A stretch of DNA of 64,000 nt from Cylicocyclus nassatus (GCA_958299035.1 CATQJL010000316.1:48977585-49041584), one strand, 5' to 3'; counted from the stretch's first letter, positions 22,009 to 35,382 are shown. Made by a program: numbers and translations. Notes: a model not told the origin generated them from the letters alone.

Positions 22009-22247
22009 AGGCCCAAAGCATACCTATCGCGATTTCGCGAAAACGCCACATCCTCGCGACTTGGCGATTTGCCAGATGTCTAGAGATTAAGCATGCGAGG
22101 CTCTCAGATGCATGGGTGCGTAGATTCCGTAAATTGCAACAAACACAGCAAGTCTGGCCCAAGCAAAGTGCGTTTATGACTAGCTATGAAGAGTCGTTGC
22201 AGTGCCAAATCGCGCTAAAATCGCGTGAGGTATGCCTTAGGCCTTAC
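22009..22247. mobile_element. Foldback MITE with TAGGC termini
   Basis: Arms TAGGCCCAAAGCATACCT...CGCGATTT (left) and AAATCGCG...AGGTATGCCTTAGGCC (right) are inverted copies. The interior contains AAGTCTGGCCCAAGC, reminiscent of the GGGTTGGGCCAGA palindromes. No ORF. Confidence 0.6.
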
Positions 22248-22249
22248 AG

Positions 22250-23355
22250 ATCTTTCTCCACTCCCGCCGCGGACTGTTTCAAAACTTTGCTTTGAGCGGA
22301 AGCGAATTAGTACCTTCATCTGAGCTTTTACTCAGAAAGGGATGCCAATAATGCCATAAAATAAGAGCCGCGCTATTGTCAGCTTAATTCAAGATGAGAA
22401 GCCGCCACGCAGATGAATCCTTTTAAAGATAGGTCAATTTACAGATAAGACCGCTTCTATCCAAAGAGAACAAAAAAATGCAGAACGAAAAAGTCCTACA
22501 GATAAGTCCGCAGCGCGATCGCGCGTCATTCTGTCCTTCTGCTTCTAGAGAAAATAGACATACCAGTGGATTCACCTTTTGGTAGGAGGAACTTATGGAA
22601 AAGTTATCTGCAAGATTTTTCGGCAGCGCGAAAGTGTATTTCCTCCGTTTTTTCAGGAATAGAGAAAAAGCGGCTTATTCAGCACAAGAATGAAAACGCA
22701 TGCTGTGAGTTCCTACGAGAAGATGTACGAAATTGTAGTGGATTTTTGAAAAGTTGAAGAGGTTGCAAAAATAGAACTTCTAATAATGCAAGGTTTTTTA
22801 GGGGACACCAATACCGCATGCAGCAATTCATGGCTTATAGCTTCATTATCCCTGCATTAAGATATATATGATGCGTTCATAACGTCGAGTATGGCATTCA
22901 ACCAGAAACGTCATCCTATCAAAGGTAGGTTTTTTATGGAAATCATTTAGAGCGTTTTTGGCAGTGCCGCTCTCAGCAAGATTTTGACTATGCTGTATTT
23001 TATGGAAAACATAAATTACAGCTCTGCGAAAAACGAGCTCTACATCTACATTTATTGCTTATGCATTGTTCAGGGCGAGACAAATAGGGAATCACTTTGG
23101 CTGTTTTCATTGCAAATGAGCTATACGACAAACAACAATATAACAATGAGCAAAACAATAATTAGAATAGCGTTAGCATTTGAGTCGATAGTAGATAAGA
23201 AGGCTTTACGAACAAGGTTTCAGACGATGTGAAAGAATTTGTAAGGTGGTTTGACGTCAGTGAATGAAATACTGTGTGATAATATGCATTTCATGCCAGT
23301 TCACATAGCTTTACTGCACGCAATGCAGCCAGATTTAACCGTTTCAAAATTTTAG
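22250..23355. other. Unassigned region upstream of the cyclase-like exon
   Basis: Searched for further receptor-domain exons on the plus strand. Acceptor-like sites occur (TTTTTTAG near 22801, TTGTTCAG near 23071), but no frame continues the similarity. Confidence 0.3.
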
Positions 23356-23514
23356 TCTTCGTTTCTGTACGATGCAATTGTGCTTTGGGGCGGATACCAA
23401 AATGGTACCAGCATAAGGGAAAACACAGTCTTAAAAGCCCTGAAAGGAATGGATGGACCTATCCTTTATCTTACGACCAACAGAACTACCAACAAGCAAA
23501 GGAAGGGCTACTAA
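23356..23514 (+). CDS. Isolated exon resembling the ligand-binding domain of a receptor guanylyl cyclase
   Basis: After an AAATTTTAG acceptor the frame reads SSFLYDAIVLWGGYQNGTSI ... TVLKALKGMDGPI ... and stops at TAA (23512-23514), 52 residues. The order LYDA-[hydrophobic]-x6-NGT...-KGMDGPI-...-NR matches the region of ANF-receptor-type extracellular domains (LYDAV..Y.., then FEGVDGPI..D.NG.R) found in the large gcy family of nematodes. No GT donor follows before the stop and no neighbouring exon was found, so this may be a gene relic. The short length makes the assignment tentative. Confidence 0.4.
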   Translation, partial: SSFLYDAIVLWGGYQNGTSIRENTVLKALKGMDGPILYLTTNRTTNKQRKGY

Positions 23515-23818
23515 AAACGTGCTCAGACCAATAGACTATGCAATATAAACTGAAATTAGCAATGTCAGATCGCCAGAAACCAAAGCGCAAATTCTCTCAT
23601 TGTGAAACGCTTAGATTCGAGTTGTACAGTAAACTCGTGCTGAGCAAGATGAGAAGAAACTAGGGAACAATGCAATGTGGTGAATGATTTGTGCTGTGAG
23701 AATGACCTCCATGGGAAACACAGGCAACTTGTCGAAGCTGCCTTAATTGAAAAAAAAAAGCCGCAATCTGACAAGCCACGATGCCCCTCCGCCCCTCGTG
23801 TTTGTGGATCACTACTTG

Positions 23819-24119
23819 CAGTGGAGGTCCCAGGACTTCCTTCCGGGAGGGGGGCGGCAAATTTTTTTTTATAAATGAAGGTGCGTGGCGTTAGCCACCC
23901 AAGCCGAAAAATTCTTTGAGGTGCTTCTCAAAATTTTTGGGGTCTCCAACCCCGAAAAAATTTTTTATAAGGCTAAATTTTTGAAAAATTTTAAAAAATA
24001 TTTTAATTGTTTACGAGAATAAACAAGTCGTTTGCACATTTTTATAGCTCACGTAAGTAAACTTCAAAAATTTCGTGCGCCCCCTCCCCCCCTCGGCCCC
24101 CCGCCTCGGTCCGCCACTG
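23819..24119. mobile_element. hAT-like MITE, second copy
   Basis: Termini CAGTGGAGGTCCCAGGAC and GGTCCGCCACTG are inverted. The interior GGTGCGTGGCGTTAGCCACC and the distal TTTGCACATTTTTATAGCTC match the copy at 10978-11263. Confidence 0.6.
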
Positions 24120-25428
24120 CAAGACTGTACTACAAAATCTCAAAATTTACAAAAGAAGGTACCAATCCAGTCTAGCCTTTTAAAAAGAGACACAGATTTT
24201 TGGAGCTCTGAAAGTCAAATTCAAATCCACTCTAGCTGCTACTATTTGAGAAAACGTGCTTTTCAACGCCGTTGATATAACACTGAATATGCGAAGAGGT
24301 ACTAGGATAATGAAAAATTATTTAAAATTAAAATTAAAAGAATCAAGTCTGGTACGGACACGGACAGGGAGCATTTTAGAATTCCGTGACTTGTAAAATC
24401 TCAATGGAATCTCAATTTTGATCCCGTAATACCAAGAAGTTGATCAGCAAGCAGATTTTCGCTCCGCTAGTTAAATGAAACTTAAGGGCTCCTCCGTTAC
24501 TTCATGAATATGTAAGTACAAAGAAGGGTTGAATAAGCGTCAGCATCGCTGTGAAGAGTGCTAAAGTGGAGTTCGTAAATAATTGTTGATTTGGGAAGGA
24601 CGTATATCGTTGAAAGAGCTAGACAAGTGCTTTTGAAGGATGGAAGGTATCTTGCTAAACTCCCATTCTATCCAATGCACTCTGTGAAAAGCAAACTATC
24701 TTTTGATGATAGAGCCAGTCTATGAACGCTTCTAGAGGCTTGTTCCTATGCCTTTCAAGTTACTACGCATTTCAAACTTTTTGAGTGAAATCACAGCAAT
24801 CACTATGTTCTTGCAGTTTATGGGAAAACTGCATAGATTACGGAACTTAACGAAGTCTGGAAGAAAAATCAAGCTTTTTGTTTTGTAGACTATGAGAAAT
24901 AAGGATAGTTACATCTCGAAAGAAGTCAGATCTTGTCATCGCGCGTGGGCAAGCTCACCTACCACTTATGATTTGAAGAAGAATACGATTAAGTATCCAG
25001 TGAAAAGGGCGTTAGATTATGTTCTGGTTGAAAATGCGCTCGTTTTACCCTAATTTAGGAAGCTTCACGGCGTATGCGGAGAATCCTCATGCTTATGAGA
25101 CACGTATTTGTATACGTAGCGAGGAATTAGCTGGAAATCGCAGGCAGCCTGCTAGTGCAAGAATTTCGCGAACCATCGAAGGTTCACTTTTAAGTCATAG
25201 CTGGCGATGGGGACGAATAATGCTGAAGCAAACAATAAGTTGAATCGTGCAATGCGTTTATAGGTTGGTACAAAGGGTGACGCAGTTCTCCTCCTTTGTT
25301 CCTATTATTCTTCCCTTGACAAAACACATTGAGCTTGCTCTATGAAACGCATATCAAAAAGAGTGCACATATTCTCAGATTTTATAGCATAAGAAATCTT
25401 TGAATGCATATTTAGCCAAATTGCCATC
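24120..25428. other. No recognisable gene
   Basis: A plus frame at 25057-25243 after a TTTAG (AYAENPHAYETRICIRSEELA) is protein-like but isolated. Nothing else stands out. Confidence 0.3.
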
Positions 25429-27011
25429 TCATATTCTGATGAAAGAACATCCAAAGCAAACTTGTCGGCGACATTGAAGGAAGTCTTGCATCAGGAAGCC
25501 TAGGCGAATGGAAGTTCTGAATAATAGTTCTTTCAAGAAACAGAAACAAGGAACTTGACTGCCTGAGCTTTTGCAAAACCAATCTCTAAATCTTCTCGTA
25601 TCTTCTAGGATGCTATGAAAAATTGCGCAAACACCTAGACAATTTCTATGAAGGAGGAGCTTTTCCGCAAAATTCATAAAGGCCTTCATCTTAAATCGAC
25701 AATATCATTTCACCAAAATTTGAACTAGCAAAAAACCATAACAACATGTTGAAACCAAAGTTTGAATTTCTTGTTTGTTATCCTACCTTATACCCCTATG
25801 TGTCTAGAGAAACTGCTGGTAGTTATCCCATTCCAATTTCGTACCACTCTCCCTTTTGATGACCCTCGGGAATGGCTTACTATTTTACATGTCGAACTGG
25901 TGGGCCCAGAATCTTTTTCATTGGGGGAAGGGAAGGGTAAAGAAGCAATAGAACCCTCCGTAAGCTTTTTCGCGATGATTTCCCCGGTGACATATGTATA
26001 CTGGTCATCCCTTTGACAACTAGACGAATTAGGGTAGAATCGCTTTCCAGCCTCATCGAGGAAGAGGGTAGCGAATATATGTAAAGCTAAAGCATTATTT
26101 TCAATAGTACAGTTAGCATAGTAAATTTAAGTGTAAAGTTATAAAGCAGAAACAGAACAAACGAGTCGATAACAATCTATCAACTGTCAGACATATATTT
26201 CACCCGATCAGCTCTCACTTCCGAAGCCTGTGGATGACGGATATATGTTATAAGATCCATTATCACAAATATTCATGAATAAACAAAGGTAAAGCGAAAC
26301 AAACATCAGTCAAAAATGAGAAATTTCAGCAACTTGAAAAGCAGCTTGTGTTGGGGATCTTGGCAAGCTTGCTGTCGAAAACTCCTCAATAAGCTCAATC
26401 CATAAGGGGATTCTGATGAAGTGAAGGTCAATACTTCTTAAGATGATATCATGCGAAACAGGTGGATGTTTTGCTGACTGGTAGCCATGATTTTCAGACG
26501 TTTGCACGCGAGCTATTATGGTATTCTGGTTGCACCCATAGCTGAAGCTCATTGTCATGCAAAGGCTGAGCTAAATGGCACTATGCTCCGGAACAAAATA
26601 AACTACTATGCTGTAAAAAAATTTTTTTGAATAGCCTCATGTTCAAAAATATCTCTAAGATTTTAGTAGTTTTTCTAGTTCCTGTATAGAGAAATGCATT
26701 CAGCATGATCGTACTTCTAATTCAGGACCTGAAGAATTTTTGTTTTTTGTAGCTGAAGCAGAGGCTTACTCGTTATACCATATTCACGGTGGAATTCAAA
26801 GTTCTTTTTGACTATCTGCTTGGGCTTCCTCTAGGAGCCTGAATTCTTGTGGATCGATCAAAGAAGAAGGAATTGCGTTGTAAAAGTCAAAGTACATATT
26901 TAGTGGAAAAGTGGAGTGCAAGAAGAGCAGTGAGGGAAACCCTTGTGCAGCCTGTCGTCTACTACTGTTTAGAAATGCTGCAAACTTGATGAAATCTTCG
27001 TAGTCTACCAC
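25429..27011 (-). CDS. Unresolved minus-strand gene: several candidate exons
   Basis: At least three blocks look coding on the minus strand: 27011-26796 (begins DYEDFIKFAAFLNSS), overlapping an alternative exon after CTCCTAG (RKPKQIVKKNFEFHREYGIT) that ends at a GTAAGC donor; 26570-26310 after CATTTAG (LSLCMTMSFSYGC..., then HPPVSHDIILRSIDLHFIR, ending EISHF stop); and 25689-25429. I could not join them in one consistent phase, and no family is recognised. It may be a real gene with junctions I mis-place, or a decaying one. Confidence 0.3.
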
Positions 27012-27510
27012 TCAGAGGCACCTTTTTCGCTGTCAAGCAACATTCAATTGACGAAAATCTCAAGAGTATAAATGTGATTGCTTTTCATTCCTAGCACGAA
27101 AATGATGTTTAATTTTGTTCATCTATCCACGCTCCAAATGAGGTTCATTTTTACACTATGACGCAATCCATTTCCAGACAAGTAACGTCAAGATCGGCTT
27201 TCTTCTTCACCTACTCGTTCACAAAAAGTACGGATTTCTCTTGGATTTATACCTGCGTAGTAATATGTGGGAATTGGTGGAGTAGAAGGTGAGGAAGAAG
27301 TCGAGATAACGTGCGTATTTTTTGCAACCGACGCTTGCTTAGTTTTTAACATCGGTTTTTCAAAGCTCTAGAGTTGTCGCTGCTCAAAGTACGTCCACAT
27401 GAATTCCTGCGTTCACGCAAAAATTTCTATTGTAAGCGCCTACGTTCCGTTGCAATCTGGACCGTAGCAGAGAATGGTCATAAAAAACCAAGCCTTATCA
27501 AACTTGCTGT

Positions 27511-27727
27511 AATATCTCCTGCGTGACGAAGGCGGTTGCCCAAATAGGTTGAAGGCTGTCGCGCACGCGGCGCGCGGGCAATTGTCAACCACCGAGCGCG
27601 CGCACGCTCGGTCAGACACCATCCACTGGAGCGTGCGCACGCCCCGTGGCTGGCAATTGCCCGCGCGCCGCGTGCGCAACAGCCTTCAACCTATTTGGGC
27701 AACCGCCTTCGTCATGCAGCAGATATT
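27511..27727. mobile_element. GC-rich palindromic element, arms about 75 bp
   Basis: Left arm AATATCTCCTGCGTGACGAAGG...TTGCCCAAATAGGTTGAAGG...CGCGCGGGCAATTG and right arm are near-perfect inverted copies. A second palindrome (GAGCGCGCGCACGCTC) lies in the centre. The GC-rich core is unlike its AT-rich surroundings. Confidence 0.8.
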
Positions 27728-27729
27728 AT

Positions 27730-28320
27730 ATCATCGGACTCGTCTTGAAACGCTGATCACAAATATATTTATCTGCCAAGCGACTATCTGGGGGAGTTAC
27801 GTGCGTTTGAATATACGATTTGTCAAGTGTTCCGTGGCGCATGTTCCACAAAACAGGTTTTGAAAACACCTGTTTAGGTTTTTGGTAAAAGTGTTCCTTC
27901 CTTTAATCAAAGTAACCATAGCCACTTAAATCCGCACCATCAGGTGTCTTTCAAGAAAATATATTTGTCGAAACTCGAAAAATTTCTCATATTTGTACAG
28001 TAAGTTTCGACCCGCTTCAGGCGGAAATTGGACTGGCGGGAGTCCGTCTCGCAACAGCTCGCGCCGTTTCGCAGCTACAGTATTTCCTATCGTGCTGAGA
28101 ACCCATGTCTGCGTCTCTTCAATCTCCTTAGTCTTTGCTTGGCAAAATGCCAGCGCTATGCGCTCGCGAAGCCTCCAGCGATGCGCATGCGCTGCTCCAC
28201 ATAGAATGTCTCGCCTAATCCGGGATGAAACCGACTGTACGCTCATAACCCCTCCCAGATGGTCCTACGCGGATAAAAACTATATATTCGAAATCAGCGT
28301 TTTGAGACGAATTCGATGAT
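27730..28320. mobile_element. Foldback element F6
   Basis: Inverted termini ATCATCGGACTCGTCTTGAA and TTTTGAGACGAATTCGATGAT, followed inwards by the family core (AACGCTGAT...AATATATTTATCTGCC...GTTACG). A minus-strand frame inside (27926-28246) is open for 106 codons (QAKTKEIEETQTWVLSTIGN...), but no transposase motif is recognised. It sits 2 bp from the preceding palindrome. Confidence 0.7.
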
Positions 28321-29390
28321 GTACAGCTTGTTTGGAATGGCTGGATTAAGTTTAAACATTTCCCGTTTAGCATCTACATATGATATAAATAACTTTGATC
28401 TTAAATATGCAGGTTGCATTTTTCAAAGATTGGATGCTTCTGCTATGTTACGCCTGGGGTTTCTTTCATATGTGGTCATCCACAATTCTTCTTAAAAAAA
28501 CCTAGCGTCATCAAAGTTGAATTTCATGGCAACTTCTTTCACCTAGATCAAGTATACCAGATGAATACTGAAGGGTGGCAGATGTCAAACTAGCGTCTTT
28601 ATATAGGAAAATCTTCAAATACAGTCGCTCTGGACTATCAAAATGCGCCGCTGGAACTTAGTTCTTGCGCTGTAATTTTCTGATGGTGTTACGGTCGTGC
28701 AAGATGGCTTACCTACAATGGGATATACTAAAAATACGTCATGCTCCTCTGGGATCTCACACATCTAATTCCATATAGAAAAATAGAGTCAAATCGCGGG
28801 GTTGTGAAACTCTAGGTGAAAGTGCTTTACAAGGGAATTTTCATGAAAACAAAAAGCTGCTTGCGCCATTTAGTTGTCCGTGAGACCCCCATGTAAAGCG
28901 CAAGGTCATTCGATTCTCATTGTCAATAATATTGCAGATATGAGCAAGTCAGTTCATTTTCTGAAACGTTCAGGAGAGACCCCATCTCATGTAAACGTAA
29001 CGCTACTTGCTTGAAACCCTTACTCGATTAGAAAATAACTGAACTGTGTGAAATCAAAAACCGGCGGCGTGGAAGCAAAAACCCGTATGTTCGCAAATGC
29101 CTATACTTAGTACAATGCAATGAAAGAAAATGAAGTCATTCGTGCAAATCGTTTTATAGAAAAAAGCTGTGGCAGATTGTTGGACTCAAGCTGAGATCGA
29201 AGTATACATACTTCTTTCTGAAACTACAACTCAAGTCTGACCGGAACTATCGGCAATGTGAACCATTCAGCGGTATGCTTATGTGGACCTCAGTGATTCA
29301 GTGTACATATCTTACGTGCACAGGTTTATGATAAAAGAGAATATTCTACCGAGTGACCAACACTGTACTTAAACACCAAATCTCTATATA
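28321..29390. other. No gene seen
   Basis: AT-rich DNA without long open frames, repeats or paired splice sites that I could connect. Confidence 0.4.
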
Positions 29391-30065
29391 CAGGGTGTCC
29401 CAAAAGTAAGTACACACTTTTCAATCGTTAATCTCTCTCTTCCCACTGGGTCTTATTCCGCCGTTCAAGTACCATTTTGTAGAGGAGGCTTCAACTTAGA
29501 TTTACAGCAACGAGCAAATCACCGATCGCTTTTCGTTAATGTAGGATTACGGTAAGAGCTTCCAGCATGTGGAACCATAGTGAAATATGCCATCCGACAA
29601 AATTTTCTCAAAAAATCTGAAAAATCGTGTACTAGGGTTTTCGCGAACGCCGATTCCGTTACAAAACTTTTTATGGGTGTTTTCAGCTTTTCTGACAGTG
29701 TAATTACAGTTCCGACAAATGCTGGTAACTCGGTTATTACGGTTTACCTGGGATAACTTAGGAAAGAAGCATCAGAGCCAAGTGAAAGTTTCATGTTCGA
29801 AATTAGCGGCTCCCACTACCATGGTATAAGAGTTTTTGGCTTGTTTTTTTTTGCTCCGAGGCAGAATATGGCCTGCAACGGCCAAGAATCCTTGTCGAAG
29901 TTCCTACAGTAATCCTACAGTAACGAAAATCGATCGATTTGCTCGTTATTGTAAATCTAAGTTGAAGCCTCCTCTACAGGATGACACTTGAATGGCTGAA
30001 AAAGACACAATGGGAAGAGAGATATTAGCGATTGAAAAGTGTGTACTTAATTTTGGGACACCCTG
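29391..30065. mobile_element. 675-bp Tc1/mariner-type foldback, CAGGGTGTCCC ends
   Basis: TA-CAGGGTGTCCCAAAAGTAAG at the left and TTAATTTTGGGACACCCTG-TA at the right. The arms are inverted for more than 100 bases (CACACTTTTCAATCG, CTCTCTCTTCCCA, GTTACCGAG-like interior). TA duplication and CAGGG ends are typical of Tc1/mariner relatives. Non-coding. Confidence 0.85.
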
Positions 30066-33000
30066 TATATAAAGCAGAAAATCTGTGTGTTTGTGTGTCT
30101 GGGCACATTTCCCATAGTCATGGAGGACGAGCGGTGGAGTTCATTCTAATCCGCTGGTCATCATGATATGCTAAAGACGGTAGGAAGCGAACCCAAGACA
30201 AGTCGGAATCAAAAGAGGGGTAGATTTCGCTATCCGAGAGGTCAAGCACAATGGACCGGCTTCAGAACGGGGTGGAACCCGGAAGCCAGCTCGTTTCACC
30301 TAAAACCTCACAAAAGCATGTGCCTACATTTTTGAGCATGATCTATACGACAACTTGAAGCCAATGGGAAGCAAAAAAATCATTATGTGCTTTCCAAACA
30401 TTTTTCCTGCAAAAGCTTTATCAGGTTATGAAATTATCTGGGTTTCTATAAAAAGTGTGGGAAATGCGAAATGTACGTAGTAGAATATTCAGAAACTTAC
30501 AATTACGATGCTCTTGTCATTGATTCTCGTGGAGTTGTGGTTCAATCTATGGTACAGACGTAAAATGAAATTGCGCAAGCAGCTCCTACTTGCAGATAAA
30601 TTATACTTGATTTTGACATAAAACTAAATCAAGTTAGGATCTGACTATTATCTGGCGGTTTTTTAATTTTCACAGTAGTCAACCAATTCAAAAATTGGCC
30701 CAAAATTCTTCCTCAGGACATGGTTACCATGGTCATCGATCTGAAAGCAGATAATTCAAAGATACAAAAACGACATTCGCATTAGACAAGGCCTAAACTT
30801 GTTTCTGACTTTTATATCACGATTTGAGATAAATTTTATCACATAGTGCCAAAAATTACCAAAAACGCTGAACTCAGCGTTTTTGGTAATTTTTGGTAAC
30901 TGAATTCAGCCTTTGCCAGAAGGCTTTATAACCTGCGGCTGTGCCACATCGTTCACATCGTTTATGGGGAGCTGCTCAGCATGAGTGCTTTTTTAGATCA
31001 AAGTTTCATTTTGTTGTCACTAAGGAATTTTTTTTTGCGCAAGTTCGCTCGACAATGTTTTTTTTAGAATGGCAGTGCATTGAAACATGGAAAAAACGGA
31101 ACTCAGGAGAGCTTTTTGCAGAAATGTGACCGGCGTCATTGTTTGAAGAAATACGCTTTCAGCAGCTTCATATTGAAAAGTAAGTGTTGCTTTCATGAGA
31201 GCCTAACAGATTTAAGCCTGCATCCTGAAAATGAGCAGTGTCAGGAGCTTACAAAATTCTGGGTTAAATTATAGGAATATCATAACACTTACAAAGTTTA
31301 TTCGCACCAAAGCTCCTTATTTCGCTCAAATTTGTATGTTCTCACGGTTCACGCAGATATACCAATGAATTTTGAACAAGTAAAAGTAAAGAAATGACAC
31401 AAAGATAACTATCGACAATATTAAGTCATGCCAGTTTGTAACGGGTGCATTACGCCTCAGTCACTGCCAGTTCCATCTATATTGCAAAAGCAATCAGATC
31501 GTCAATGAATGCATGAGGATGATTGCATCCGGTGCAGAATCGTTTGACTAGCAACAGCGATCTATGGCCATTTCAAGAGCAGCTCATAGAGTCACGATGA
31601 CTCAGAGCCTTGTCTTTACACAGCGCCTTGGAAGCTATAAAAACCAAACGCAGAAGTGAATTCGCCTGATTACTATGACAGCAGCGGTTCTGCTCCGCCC
31701 TACGATGATATCACTTCGTAGAACGACATGCTGATTGACTTGGTTACAGACTTGAAGACCAAAGTTTCTACAAAAGTGCAAATAAAGCTGTGGCTGAAGA
31801 AGATAGATTACCAATGAATCTTCAAGACCAGGGCCCATGAGTAGTCTGAGTAAAAAATTAAGGTGATTAAGTCAGACAGGCTTATGCGAATGGTGCAGGT
31901 CTTCGTTTATTCCAAGGGAGAAAATCGTTTCTGCGCGACCTAAAATTGCTGTGGAAATGAAAAGTTGGAAAACTAGTATATCGTCCTTCGGGAGGAGACG
32001 TACAGATTCCGAAAATATGTCGGGTTTGATCGCTAGTAACTCTCACGAACATCTTTCCCTGATCTATGTGTAACAGCTGGATTCAATTTTTATTTACAAT
32101 ACAAAACGGGCTACCCACTTTCTGCAGAATTACGGTAGGAACTTCGCAATGTCTTCATTTTTGAACAGCTGCTAATTCAAATGAATTCTAAAACAATTAA
32201 AGACATTTATGGTGGGTTTTTTACGCTCGCTGATTCCAGTAATCAAATTCTTACAGGCTTGTAGAGCAGTTTAGATTCTATAGTCGGATATTTGGCAATT
32301 ACTGGTTAATTTTAGGTATATTTGTCGTAAATTTTAAGCTAAACATTACGATGAAGCGAAAAGATTATTAGTGGAGCCAACAACAGGAATACATCTAATA
32401 AAAGATTTGGTTTTTAGGGCAATTTTTTTGTGTCCGATATGCACACATTAGCGCAAACAATGTCAAAAGTTTCCACTGTAATCTTACAGTAATGTGAAAG
32501 TAACGGGTGATTCGTTTTCTGCAGTATTCTAAGTCGAAAACATCTACATTGCGGCATCTGAAGATCCTCGAAAGCTGTTCAGACAAAAATTATCAGTGAT
32601 CAAACTTTAAAAACGTTTTTTGGGACACTAGCCAGCTTTCACAAAGGACATTTAAGAAATATGGATTTAAAAAAAACTTTTTCGTCAGATGACAGCAAAA
32701 CTACGAACAGTATTTGAGGTTGCACAAAGAAAACCCATCAATATTTTTAACTATAAGAATTGACCTATGCTACTGCTTTGCTATACGAGAAAGCGAATTT
32801 GCTCAAATGAAAGCTGGAATGAAAGTCGCTAGAACTAGTACTGCGTCAAATGGCAAGAAAATCCGATAACAATGAATACATTTTTTCATGTTGTCGCAGA
32901 TTAGTACGGTGCGGCACGCAGTCTGCAAAAACTAACCTACTTCCGCCACCTACCTAAAATGGTCCGTAACAATTTGGATTTGTATGCGAAAAGTTTTAAA

Positions 33001-33248
33001 AGTAAGTCAACGAAGCAGTGGTACTACAACCGTGTAGTAGCCATAGCTCAACAGTGAAGCTACAGCGGCAAAGAATTTTACAATGTTTGTTAGTAGCTCA
33101 ACATGGCTGAACTTTGAGATAAACTTTGAACTAAACGCAATGTCTTAAATGACGTGCATTTTACAGTTCTACGAAGTGAGACAACTAGCACGAATTTCAG
33201 CCAAATTGTACTGAAACTCTGCGTAATCGTTTTCAGCTTTCTTCAGTA
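30066..33248. other. 3.2-kb region with no assignable gene
   Basis: Contains a perfect hairpin at 30849-30896 and scattered short open frames (30941-31274 plus, 31635-31838 minus, 32395-32586 minus), none with splice sites or family motifs. Confidence 0.35.
30849..30896. repeat. Perfect 23-bp hairpin
   Basis: Arms 30849-30871 and 30874-30896 are exact reverse complements with a 2-base spacer; the arm contains ATTACCAAAAACGCTGA. It may be a minimal foldback element. Confidence 0.9.
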
Positions 33249-33719
33249 CAGGGATGTCCCAAAAAGAGTGCACACTGTTTGATCGTTAATAACCCTCTTG
33301 TTTTCATGCCTTTTGCCGAGCTTGAGGGATCTTGCTGTAGAGCAAGGTTCAACTTAGAGTTACAGTATGGAGCGATTACCAATTGCTCTTCATTACCGTA
33401 AGATTACGGTAGGAGCTTCGACGAGGATTTCAAGCCAATGAAAGCGGTATTTTGCTTCAGAAAGAAAGCCAAGCAAGCCAAGAGCTCAGCACGCCTCAAA
33501 ACTTTGCTATACAAATTTTCAGACTTTTTTGAAATCATTTTATCAGAAGGCTTATTACACAATGACGCTGTATGCTGAAAGTTCATACCGTAATCCTACA
33601 TTAATGAAGAGTGATTGGTGATTCGCTCCACACTGCAAATCTAATTTAAACCTCGTACTATAGAAGGTAACTCAGTAATTAACGACAAAACAGTGTGCAC
33701 ATCTTTTTAGAATACCCTG
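33249..33719. mobile_element. 471-bp Tc1/mariner-type foldback, CAGGG ends
   Basis: TA-CAGGGATGTCCCAAAAAGAG ... TTTTTAGAATACCCTG-TA. Inner arm blocks GTGCACACTGTTT and AAACAGTGTGCAC are inverted. It shares the terminal block with 29391-30065 but differs inside, so it is a related subfamily. Confidence 0.8.
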
Positions 33720-34301
33720 TATAAGCTAGCTGTCTAAATACGGGCTTTTATTTTGATGGATATTAGCGATAGTGGCAGAAGCTCACAAGTTTTCAAAAAT
33801 CGTTCAAAATAAGGCTCTAGTATCTTCAAAAGTCAATAAATCCTTTACTTCTTTACAGAATATCACTAATGCAGACCATATGACCGACTTATAGTATGCA
33901 TTATTATTCAAATTGAGCAGAACATTCCTCTTTCACAATTTTTTTTACGTACCCGGATCCACGGCTGGCTTTGTTCTTTTATAAACTGACTTTCGGGGTA
34001 AGAGCGCGCATGGAGTTCAAAAGCTATAGCAAATATCAGTAATTGGCATACATGAATACAAAACATGAGTAACATAGGGAGCATTGAAAATTTATATTCA
34101 TCATATAGTATAACAATTAATAGACAGTTCATTCTTCCTTCGCTTATACCTATTTTCATATACCTTTAAGTGGGTTATAAATTTTATTTTTGCGATATAG
34201 TTTGATTTTTCGACAGCGCTTATTGTTTGTCAAGTTGTTTGTTTCTAATCAAGACAACCTTAGTTTGAACTAATACATTCGTTGGGCGCATAATCGAATG
34301 C

Positions 34302-34302
34302 A

Positions 34303-34388
<86 letters not shown>
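34302..34388. repeat. (TAAA)n microsatellite, about 22 units
   Basis: Uninterrupted AAAT/TAAA tetranucleotide tract of about 87 bases. Confidence 0.98.
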
Positions 34389-34389
<1 letters not shown>

Positions 34390-35382
34390 CTGAAAGCCGT
34401 CTGCAGTGAAATGTGTACGCGATCAGTGCGAGCTTAAAATGAAGACACGTCGTGAAAGTCTCGTTTGAAAAAATCGTTCTTAAATGACATGCTGAACGCA
34501 TGCAGAGCGCCATGCTTATGCTCAAAGCTGCGCAAAGGCGATGCGTCACAGATACAAATGTCTATGGAAAATAATAGAAACTGTTCTTACTTACAGCCGG
34601 CTACATCGAAACCAGTTGCGACGTTTACCACCAGTACGTCAATGGCATGAAATCGACAGGAAACCCATAAACCACTCATTTCTAGGAGTGATTAGAACGT
34701 ATTAGGTCGGTGCGAAAGTTTTGTCGGTTTTCTGAAGTGACCCGCAAATCCAGTACAGTAAAGATAAACGAACAATTAAAGTTGTATCCTATGCAGAGTT
34801 TTCTCCTCTTTCCAGCCGCCACATTTCCAATGTGATTTGTTGAAAGAATGCTGAGATAATCGCAGAAAATCACAACCGTTCGTTTTCACCATGTCCAAAC
34901 TTCGTTAATTTTTAAGATTTTTGTATGAGACTTTTAGGGTGCTTCAATGACCAGAAGGTAGGGCAAGCATTTTGTTAACTGCAGCAATTTTGCTTCTTTT
35001 TTAACTACATTCTTAGATTAAAAAGTCTTGAGTCCTACAAAAATCGCAAAAACTGTTATTGCACCAAACACTGCAGAATCTTTAGATTAATGAGGTTTCA
35101 AGACTCCCTTGTTACTATTATATTACTGACCTTACATAGTAAATGAGCGAATTTCGCTACAAAACATGGAGATTTTGAAATCTAGGGGGTACGTCAGTGT
35201 GCGCTCGTGAAATCGAGAAATACTGCGATTTTCCCACGAATTTCACGTGTCTCGCCGAGCAAAGATAACCCCTCGAAAGAGTAGAAGAAGCTGCATTGAA
35301 TAGTAACTGAGCTGTTTACCATCTCATGTTTTACGAAGTCAAAATAGGCGAAATATAAAATCTGGTTACTTCAAAAAATATA

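Noticed and set aside
34220..34549. Minus-strand ORF with YLFI repeats
   Set aside because: It is the translation of the (TAAA)n microsatellite.
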